From JACQWX01 sp041662295 (GTDB taxonomy: Bacteria; Elusimicrobiota; Elusimicrobia; UBA1565; UBA9628), in contig JBAZSR010000149.1 in the NCBI GenBank assembly GCA_041662295.1, forward strand, positions 1 to 9,755: a stretch of 9,755 bases of DNA. The letters are read 5' to 3'. Position 1 is the stretch's first letter, and each line of letters starts with the position of its first letter. Below are positions 1-5,412 of this stretch, in pieces. Both the position numbers and the translations under genes were made by a program. Below the pieces are notes generated by a model. That model worked only from the letters and a program-made list of their open reading frames with translations, did not search any database and was not told where the DNA came from.

Positions 1-1425
1 CCCGAGGACGCTCTGCGCCTCGTGGACCTCGGCGTCGGCGGCTTCTGCGTGTACGGAGGAACGCTGGTTGAGGTGGCCGACTTCTCCCGCCGGGTCCAGG
101 AGCGGGCCCGGTCCCCGCTGCTGCTCTGCGCGGACTACGAGGATGGGATCGCCTCCCACGTCGTCGGCGGCACGGCTTTTCCCTCCAACATGGGCCTGGG
201 AGCCTCCAACGACGAGACCCTCGCCTTCGAGAAGGGGCGGCTCACGGCTCTGGAGGCGCGGGGGCTGGGTATCGGCTGGGTCTTCGCCCCTGTGGTGGAC
301 CTGGCGACCCAGCCTGCCAGCCCCATCGTCAACATCCGGTCCTTCGGCTCGGACCCGGAGCTCGTGGTCCGCATGGCCCGGGCGCTCGCAAAAGGCATGG
401 CGGCCGGGGGCGCTCTCTCCTGCCTCAAGCATTTCCCGGGGCACGGAGACTCCGACCTCGACAGCCACCTCGACCTGCCTCTTGTGGAGGCGGGCCGCGA
501 GGTCCTGACCGCCAGGGAGCTGGTCCCATATCGGGCGCTCAAGGACGACGCGGATTCCGTCATGGTCGGCCACCTCGCGGTCCCGGCCCTGACCGGGGAC
601 CGGGACACCCCGGCCACGCTCTCGGCGGCGGCGGTCTCGGGGGAGCTCAGGGGACGCCTCGGCTTCCAAGGACTGGTGAGCACCGACGCGCTCAGCATGC
701 ATGCCGTGGCCAAGCGCTTCCCGGAGCTCTCGGCCGCCCGGGCCTGCCTGCTCGCGGGCTGCGACGTCCTGCTCGTTCCTGAAGACCCGCTCCGGCTGGC
801 CTATGACCTCATGCGCCTCGCCGACTCCGATCCGGCCGCGGCGCGCGCCGTGGACGGCGCTTGCGCGAGGCTCGAAGCAGCCATGAAGACCCTGTCCGGC
901 CGGTGGGCCGCATGCCCGCCGCCCGACTCGGGGATCGCTGGGTGCGCGTCCCATACTGAGACCGCCTCGCGCATGGCTGAGCGCTGTCTCGCCTGGCACC
1001 GGCCCATGGAGGGCGCCCTGCCGCGGAAGGTCGCCTACTTCGAGCCGGACGAGGGGTTCCCGGGAGAGGTCCAGGGCGGGGTCTTCCTCGAGGAGCTTAA
1101 GAGCCTCGGGTTCGAGATCGCGTTGGGGGCGGACGCGGCGTCCGCGGACGTCCTCGTGGCCGGCCTCTTCGTCTCTCCGAGGGCCTATAGTGGCCGCATC
1201 GCTTACGGCGGGCTCGAGCTCGAGCGGCTTGTGAAAGCCTCCGGCCGGGCCGGCAGGACCGTGGCCGTGGCCTTCGGCAGTCCCTGGGCGCTCGCCGAGA
1301 TCCCGGTCGGCGCCGCCGGTCTGGCCGCTTTTTCTGCGTCATCCCACGCCCAGCGGGCCGCGGCCCGCGCCCTAGCCCGCAAGCTCACGGTGGCCGGGAC
1401 CATGCCGGTCGCGATCGGGAGGTAA
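1..1425 (+). CDS. nagZ: GH3 beta-N-acetylglucosaminidase, NagZ-like (5' end cut by window edge)
   Basis: Glycoside hydrolase family 3 enzyme expected to release terminal GlcNAc from muropeptides or other amino-sugar glycans. The reading frame is open to base 1 (P-E-D-A-L-R-L before a GTG at 22), and family members have more sequence before the GGF strand seen here, so the true start lies upstream. Numbering from the GTG, the NagZ signature KHFPGHGD is at 136-143, followed by D147-S-H149, which matches the Asp-His dyad used as general acid/base in Bacillus NagZ. The nucleophile Asp is D222 in the STDALSM motif. A second, GH3 C-terminal-type domain follows from about residue 335, ending in a GxMPV motif, so this is the long two-domain form. 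It sits 2 nt before the symporter gene. Family assignment is firm; exact substrate is inferred. It could act on chitin-type oligosaccharides instead. Confidence 0.9.
   Translation, partial: PEDALRLVDLGVGGFCVYGGTLVEVADFSRRVQERARSPLLLCADYEDGIASHVVGGTAFPSNMGLGASNDETLAFEKGRLTALEARGLGIGWVFAPVVDLATQPASPIVNIRSFGSDPELVVRMARALAKGMAAGGALSCLKHFPGHGDSDLDSHLDLPLVEAGREVLTARELVPYRALKDDADSVMVGHLAVPALTGDRDTPATLSAAAVSGELRGRLGFQGLVSTDALSMHAVAKRFPELSAARACLLAGCDVLLVPEDPLRLAYDLMRLADSDPAAARAVDGACARLEAAMKTLSGRWAACPPPDSGIAGCASHTETASRMAERCLAWHRPMEGALPRKVAYFEPDEGFPGEVQGGVFLEELKSLGFEIALGADAASADVLVAGLFVSPRAYSGRIAYGGLELERLVKASGRAGRTVAVAFGSPWALAEIPVGAAGLAAFSASSHAQRAAARALARKLTVAGTMPVAIGR
1417..1422 (+). promoter_or_regulatory. 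Shine-Dalgarno for the SSS symporter gene
   Basis: GGGAGG lies five bases before the ATG at 1428 and overlaps the last codons of the GH3 gene, whose TAA is at 1423-1425. This supports the ATG at 1428 and translational coupling. A second ATG follows immediately at 1431 and is also usable (8-nt spacing). Confidence 0.75.
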
Positions 1426-1427
1426 AC

Positions 1428-2957
1428 ATGATGGAGACCGGGACCTGGTTCTCAAACCCCACGGCGCTCGGCGTCTGGGACTACGGCGTCCTCTTCGCGT
1501 TCCTAGCATCCATGTTCGGCCTCGGGTATTGGCACGGCCGCAAGGAGGAGAACACGGCCGACTTCTTCCTGGGCCGCAGGAGCATCCCCTGGTGGGCGGC
1601 CTGCATGTCGTTCGTCGCCACCGAGATCTCGGCCATGACCATCATCGGAGTGCCGGCCACGGCCTTTCGCGAGAACTGGAACTACGCCCAGTTCTTCGTC
1701 GGGTCCGCGGCCTCCCGCGTCGTCATCGCCTTCCTGTTCATTCCGGCCTTCTACCACTTCAACTGCACCACGATCTACGAGTTCCTCAAGCACCGCTTCG
1801 GGGCCCAGACCCAGTACGCTGCGACCGGGTTCTTCTTCGTCACCCGGGTGCTCGCCTCGAGCGTGCGCCTCATGGCGGCCTGCGTCGCCGTTGCGGTCCT
1901 CATCGGCTGGGACAAGGTCCCGGTCATCGCCCTCTTCGTGGTCGTGGGCGCCCTCTACATCGGCCACGGCGGCATCAAGGCCGTGATCTGGACGAACGTG
2001 GTCCAGGTCGTGGCCTTCATGGCCGCGGGCCTGGCGACCATTGCCTTCCTCCTTATCCACATCGACGGGGGCCTGGCCGCGGTCCTCTCCGCCGCCGAAT
2101 CCGCGGGCAAGCTCCAGGTGCTCAACTGGGGGCCCTCGGTGTCCGAGCCGGGGTTCCTCCGAAGGTTCTTCTCGGACCCGAACATCGTCTGGGTGGCCAT
2201 CCTCAACGGCTTCTTCGGCTCCATGGCCGCCTTCGGCACGGACCACGAGATGATGCAGAGGCTGCTCACGGTGGAGACCAGGAAGGCCAGCCAGCAGACC
2301 ATGCTGTTGAGCATCCTTGGGAGCTTCGTCGTGCTTATGATCTTCATGTCCGTGGGCACGGGCCTCTTCGTCTTCTACCAGCAGAACCCGGCCCTGCCCC
2401 TGCCCGCGGGCCTCGATAAGATCTATCCGCACTTCACGACCAACGTCATGCCCTCGGTCATGCGCGGCCTCGTGCTCGCGGCCGTGGTCCTGGCCTCCAT
2501 CGACTCCCCGCTCTCCTCCCTGACCGCCTCCTTCGTCACCGACCTCTACAAGCCCCTCATCAAGACCGACGGGGACGAGGCGCACTATCTGCGGGTCTCG
2601 AGGGTCTGCATCTGCGCCTTCGCGGTCCTGCTCGGCGTGCTCGCCTACGTCTTCAGCCACGTGGACAAGATGCTCTGGGTGGCCTTCAAGATCGGGGGGG
2701 TCACCTACGGCTCGCTCCTCGGCGTGTTCCTGCTGGGCCTGCTGACGAAGAGGCACGCCAACCGCGCCAACATCGCGGCCATGACCTCCATGGCCCTGAT
2801 CAACGGCGTCCTGCTCTACCTCTCGGAGATCAAGGTCTTCCCCCTGGGCTGGAGCTGGCTCGTCATCCTGGGGACCTTCGGGACCTTCGGCCTGGCCTGG
2901 GTGCTGGGCCCGGTGCTCGACCGAGACCAGTCGAAGCCCAAGCCAGCGGCCGCCTGA
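1428..2957 (+). CDS. Sodium:solute symporter (SSS family)
   Basis: Inner-membrane Na+-coupled symporter of the SSS (solute:sodium symporter) family. The 509 aa are almost wholly hydrophobic helices, as expected for the usual 13-helix LeuT-fold protein. Family landmarks are visible: DFFLGRRSIPWW at 46-57, the TM2 stretch SFVATEISAMTIIG at 61-74, YEFLKHRFG near 117-125, GGIKAVIWTNVVQ at 181-193, and a serine pair S363/S364 in ASIDSPLSSLTASF that corresponds to the Na2-site serines of vSGLT. The short tail is Lys/Pro/Ala-rich. It follows the NagZ-like gene by 2 nt, so the two are probably co-transcribed. The cargo cannot be read from sequence. From the neighbours (NagZ, and NamZ at the other end) I infer an amino sugar, MurNAc or muropeptide. 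The Asp at 359 in the SIDS motif is less usual than the common MST and may reflect substrate choice. Confidence 0.92.
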   Translation: MMETGTWFSNPTALGVWDYGVLFAFLASMFGLGYWHGRKEENTADFFLGRRSIPWWAACMSFVATEISAMTIIGVPATAFRENWNYAQFFVGSAASRVVIAFLFIPAFYHFNCTTIYEFLKHRFGAQTQYAATGFFFVTRVLASSVRLMAACVAVAVLIGWDKVPVIALFVVVGALYIGHGGIKAVIWTNVVQVVAFMAAGLATIAFLLIHIDGGLAAVLSAAESAGKLQVLNWGPSVSEPGFLRRFFSDPNIVWVAILNGFFGSMAAFGTDHEMMQRLLTVETRKASQQTMLLSILGSFVVLMIFMSVGTGLFVFYQQNPALPLPAGLDKIYPHFTTNVMPSVMRGLVLAAVVLASIDSPLSSLTASFVTDLYKPLIKTDGDEAHYLRVSRVCICAFAVLLGVLAYVFSHVDKMLWVAFKIGGVTYGSLLGVFLLGLLTKRHANRANIAAMTSMALINGVLLYLSEIKVFPLGWSWLVILGTFGTFGLAWVLGPVLDRDQSKPKPAAA

Positions 2958-2964
2958 TCCCAGC

Positions 2965-3022
2965 ATCCCACTTCGTGGGGTAGTGTTGGGGAGCATATCG
3001 CAGGTGGGATAGTGGGGTTTTT
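2965..3022 (+). terminator. Possible weak terminator: alternative hairpins ending in T5
   Basis: Eight bases after the symporter stop, ATCCCAC (2965-2971) can pair with GTGGGGT (2975-2981, 3-nt loop, one G-T wobble), or perfectly with GTGGGAT (3004-3010). Its CCCAC core can also pair with GTGGG at 3012-3016, which runs into TTTTT at 3018-3022. Only the last option resembles an intrinsic terminator and its loop is long (40 nt), so this is tentative. Confidence 0.3.
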
Positions 3023-3040
3023 CAAAGTCTCCTCGAGGGT

Positions 3041-3120
3041 TGTGTCGCATAGCCGTCTGAGGGTCGAAAAACGGCGGATTGAGCGGTTTTATCGCTCAAA
3101 ATCGGGCTGAGTGCGACATA
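3041..3120. repeat. Nested inverted-repeat element (~80 nt)
   Basis: Three nested complementary arms: an outer arm TGTGTCGCA (3041-3049) with TGCGACATA (3112-3120), nine pairs including one G-T; a middle arm AGCC (3051-3054) with GGCT (3105-3108); and an inner perfect hairpin TTGAGCG (3079-3085) with CGCTCAA (3093-3099) around a GTTTTAT loop. No T-run follows on either strand. It could be a palindromic repeat element (REP/MITE-like), a structured RNA or a factor-dependent terminator. Pairing is seen directly; any role is a guess. Confidence 0.4.
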
Positions 3121-3270
3121 ACCTTCCGTCGGAGAATTGAAAATCCTCCGGGACACCCACGGCTGCAGGGGATGAAAAGGGTTCCCCCTGGTGGCCTGCC
3201 ATCCGGGCAGGGAAAATGGGATTGTTCGAGGGTGATTCCGGCGCGGTCACGGCCACAGCGACCGGGAATT

Positions 3271-3296
3271 GGTCCGGTTCTGAGCAGCTCAGGACC
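3271..3296 (-). repeat. Palindrome over the stop codon of the secreted-protein gene
   Basis: GGTCC (3271-3275) and GGACC (3292-3296) flank the near-perfect palindrome TGAGCAGCTCA (3281-3291). On the minus strand the gene's TGA stop (3291-3289) lies within it. No T-run follows, so an intrinsic terminator is not supported. Confidence 0.35.
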
Positions 3297-4599
3297 CTGA
3301 GGGAGTCTCCGCAAGCCCTTCTTGCGCTTCGGGCGCGGCTTCTTCCTTTGGGAAGGGCAGCCCGGTCGAAGGGTCGATGGGGCCGAACTGGTCGAGCACG
3401 GCCAGGGTGTTCATCGCGGCTTCCGCGGCCTTGAACACGCGGGCTTTCCAGCCAGGAGCGTACTCCACGAACTCCATGGCCGTGGCAAGGACTGCTTCCA
3501 CAGCGGCGCGGTCATGGTCTCCGGCCGAGGCCTGCATGCGCTCGAGGAGCCCCGGGAGGTGCTGGCCGGCAAGGAGCTCCCCGTGGGAGCGCAGCTGGCC
3601 GAGGAACTTGTAGCGTTCGGTCGAATTGAGGAGCTTCTTGGACTGCTCCCGGGCGTCCTTGAGGATGGAGAGGGTCTCTTCCGGGGTCTCGGCGCGCGCA
3701 GCGTCGCGAAGCATCCGGCCCAGGTACTCCCGCGGCTGGCGCACGGGATCGAGGGGGATGTCCTCCACAGGCTCGAGCCCGGGCTTCTCCGGCTCGGGCT
3801 GGGTGTCCGCGATGGAGGCGAGCTTCGCGAGCACTTCGGCCACGTAGAACTTGCCCGGGTCAGCCTGGTCCTTGGCCTTGGCTTGAGCGAGCTTCTTGGC
3901 CAGGACGACGGCGCTCGGAGACGAGGGGGACGCGAGGTCCTTGGCTGCCAGGGAGACCAGCACCGGCGGCACTGAGGGGTCTTTGGCGGAGATGGCGGTC
4001 AGGCCCGCCGGGTCCTTCATGATGATGACCGGGCCCTGCTCCACGATCCCCCTGAGGGCCAGGAGGATGCCGGCCTTGGCGAGTTCTGGGTCGGGCGCTG
4101 ACGCGAGCTCGGGCAGACCCGAGAGCCAGGAGTAGATGCCGTAGGAGTTGGAGAAGGTCTGGGCGCCGGAATCGATCGCGCCGCCTAGGATGGGCACGGA
4201 ACCGTCGAAGAGCGAGCCCAGGGACGCGGCCTGGGCTTGCTCTGGCGTTCCAGGGGCAGCTGAGATGGCTGCTGCTTGACCGAGGCCTGCTGGCAATGCG
4301 GCTTCCAGCGCCGAAGGAAGGGCAGCGGGGGCAGCCAGGGAAAGGGGTGCCAGGGGCGTGTAGGCAGCAGGCAGGACCGGGACCGCGGGCAGGGAAGGCA
4401 GGACCCCGGGGACTGCGGACAGGGATGGGGAAGCCATGAGCGAGGGAGAGGTCAGGGTCCTTGCCGAGAGAGCAGGGACCGTGGGGATGCCGCTGAAGGC
4501 GGAGGTCCCGAGCCGGTAGGCAGGGGTGTGGACCTGGGCCGCCTGACCTGCGGAGGCGCAGGCAAGGAGGAAGGTCGAGACGAGAAGGGAGTGTCGCAT
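3289..4599 (-). CDS. Secreted Ala/Pro-rich protein of unknown function
   Basis: I do not recognise this 436-aa protein. It has a clear Sec signal peptide: MRH, a hydrophobic core LLVSTFLLACASA, then GQAAQ, with cleavage probably after QAA or nearby. Residues roughly 20-130 are low-complexity Ala/Pro/Ser/Leu with repeated PSL, PAVP and LAAPAALP runs, likely an extended linker or stalk. The rest (about 130-436) is predicted helical and charged, with an acidic Pro-Glu stretch near 270-290 and a Pro/Glu/Ala-rich tail. No catalytic motif was found. The start is taken at 4599, not the ATG two codons upstream at 4605, because AGGA (4610-4607) is seven bases from 4599 but only one base from 4605. It follows the lipoprotein gene by 126 nt on the same strand, so it may have its own promoter or be the operon's last gene. 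Periplasmic or surface location is inferred. Confidence 0.8.
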   Translation of the reverse strand: MRHSLLVSTFLLACASAGQAAQVHTPAYRLGTSAFSGIPTVPALSARTLTSPSLMASPSLSAVPGVLPSLPAVPVLPAAYTPLAPLSLAAPAALPSALEAALPAGLGQAAAISAAPGTPEQAQAASLGSLFDGSVPILGGAIDSGAQTFSNSYGIYSWLSGLPELASAPDPELAKAGILLALRGIVEQGPVIIMKDPAGLTAISAKDPSVPPVLVSLAAKDLASPSSPSAVVLAKKLAQAKAKDQADPGKFYVAEVLAKLASIADTQPEPEKPGLEPVEDIPLDPVRQPREYLGRMLRDAARAETPEETLSILKDAREQSKKLLNSTERYKFLGQLRSHGELLAGQHLPGLLERMQASAGDHDRAAVEAVLATAMEFVEYAPGWKARVFKAAEAAMNTLAVLDQFGPIDPSTGLPFPKEEAAPEAQEGLAETPSGS

Positions 4600-4606
4600 A
4601 TGCATA

Positions 4607-4610
4607 TCCT
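4607..4610 (-). promoter_or_regulatory. Shine-Dalgarno deciding the start at 4599
   Basis: AGGA on the minus strand, seven bases before the ATG at 4599. It sits in an unusually A+T-rich patch (4603-4619) for this window, with the context ATTAATAGGAT. The upstream in-frame ATG at 4605 is too close to it. Confidence 0.55.
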
Positions 4611-4666
4611 ATTAATCGATGCCAGGGGAGGTCTTGGGCTCAAAGGGAACGATGTCGCCGGCTTTC

Positions 4667-4686
4667 GTCCCATTGCATGGTGGGAC
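4667..4686. repeat. Inverted repeat between the lipoprotein and secreted-protein genes
   Basis: GTCCCA (4667-4672) and TGGGAC (4681-4686) form a perfect 6-bp stem with an 8-base loop, 40-60 nt after the lipoprotein stop on the minus strand. There is no T-run after it on either strand. It could be a transcript-end stabilising hairpin or an operator; function is unknown. The rest of the 126-nt gap (4600-4725) shows no convincing sigma-70 promoter. Confidence 0.35.
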
Positions 4687-4725
4687 TTTCGCCGTGGTCG
4701 GGCGATGATCCGCGGCCCAGGGGAC

Positions 4726-5256
4726 CTACGGGAGCTGGAAGCTTTCCACGAGGGTGTCGAAGACCTTCTTGGTGGCGGGATGCAGGTCCGGGGGCGCGGT
4801 GTGCGTGATCGTGAGGAATCCCGCGCTGTCCGGAAGGATGATGACGTTCTCGACCACCGGCTCCGGCGGCTTGCCGTGCATGGCAGGTGAGAGGCGCTCA
4901 AGGAAGAATTCCTTGGCGTGCTTGGTGTCCACGAGCCGTTCCACTGCCGGCGTGAACTTGATCGCTCCGGCGGCCTGTGCCGAGAAGTAGGCGTCCACGG
5001 ATGCGTAGTTCTCCGAGAACTCGTGCCGGTAGACCGCGATGGCCGCTGCCATGGGCTTGGGGCCCGAGGCCGGTCCGTGGAAGGTCACGCGGTGCGCCCT
5101 GCTCTGGAGCTGGGTGACGCGCCAGTCTCCGGGAGCCATGCAGGAGAAGAGCCGGCCCGGGTCGTCGTATCTGGCCCACCCATCGGGGATGGCCGGCCCT
5201 TGCGCCTTGGAGCACGCCCCTGCCAGCAGGCAGGCCGACAGAAAGATCTTTCTCAT
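4726..5256 (-). CDS. Small putative lipoprotein, possibly PsbP/Mog1-like fold
   Basis: A 176-aa exported protein. The N-terminus has MRK, a hydrophobic stretch and LLAGAC15S, a permissive lipobox (Ala at -3), so lipidation at Cys15 is likely but not certain. The mature part begins with GWARYDDPGRLFSCMAPGDW and later shows VIILPDSAGFLTITHTAP and FDTLVESFQ at the C-terminus. A W-Y-x-D-P opening, a P-x-x-W turn and a final F-x-x-L-V-x-S-F helix are reminiscent of PsbP/DUF1795-type small domains; this is an impression, not a firm call. No enzymatic residues were identified. Start is fixed by an AAAGGAG seven bases upstream and by the ATGA overlap with the stop of MP2, so it is the translationally coupled last member of the NamZ-MP1-MP2 unit. 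Its first codons closely resemble the start of MP2, which suggests the signal peptide region was copied. Confidence 0.85.
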   Translation of the reverse strand: MRKIFLSACLLAGACSKAQGPAIPDGWARYDDPGRLFSCMAPGDWRVTQLQSRAHRVTFHGPASGPKPMAAAIAVYRHEFSENYASVDAYFSAQAAGAIKFTPAVERLVDTKHAKEFFLERLSPAMHGKPPEPVVENVIILPDSAGFLTITHTAPPDLHPATKKVFDTLVESFQLP

Positions 5257-5412
5257 CGCGATGCTCCTTTCGTCTTCCTGAACGCCTCGATCGCCTCCGC
5301 CACGACCTCGGACTTGGCGGCGTCCGCGAAAGACTTGGCATAGTCCAGGAGGCGCTCTCTCTCCGAGGGCGTGGCGGCCTTCTTGGCCGCCGCGAATTGC
5401 TCGACGGCCCAC
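5241..5412. repeat. Junction repeat, copy A (partner 7235-7406)
   Basis: 172 bases covering the last ~52 codons of MP2 and the first five codons of the lipoprotein gene. It aligns without gaps to 7235-7406 (offset 1994) with only three differences that I count: two at 5261-5262 and one in the sixth group after it (C/T at 5286). Similarity weakens but continues to about 5221. Beyond 5412 identity drops to roughly 80-85%. Confidence 0.9.

Larger units (their letters stand above)
2958..3288. other. Convergent intergenic region, non-coding, rich in inverted repeats
   Basis: 331 nt between the symporter stop (plus strand) and the stop of the minus-strand secreted-protein gene. Small open frames cross it but none has a ribosome binding site, recognisable protein or codon pattern. 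It has locally higher A+T (3018-3150) than the surrounding genes. It contains at least five short inverted repeats, of which the most structured are listed separately. Others are CGGAG/CTCCG (3130-3134/3146-3150) and CCTGCC/GGCAGG (3195-3200/3206-3211). No GC hairpin directly followed by a T-run was found for either gene, apart from the weak case at 2965-3022. Confidence 0.7.

Noticed and set aside
1503..3050. 515-aa open frame on the minus strand opposite the symporter
   Set aside because: Its product is an implausible Glu/Gly/His/Arg/Asp-rich sequence without domains. It is the antisense shadow of the well-supported SSS gene in GC-rich DNA.
3079..3300. 73-aa plus-strand open frame in the convergent gap
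   Set aside because: Its start lies inside the inner hairpin, there is no SD, and the product is low-information; no evidence of coding.
4600..4660. Sigma-70 promoter for the secreted-protein gene (TTGAGC ... TTAATA)
   Set aside because: The spacing to the A+T-rich patch is about 22 bases, or 17 only to a poor ATCGAT hexamer, and the start site would fall on the SD. Not supported.
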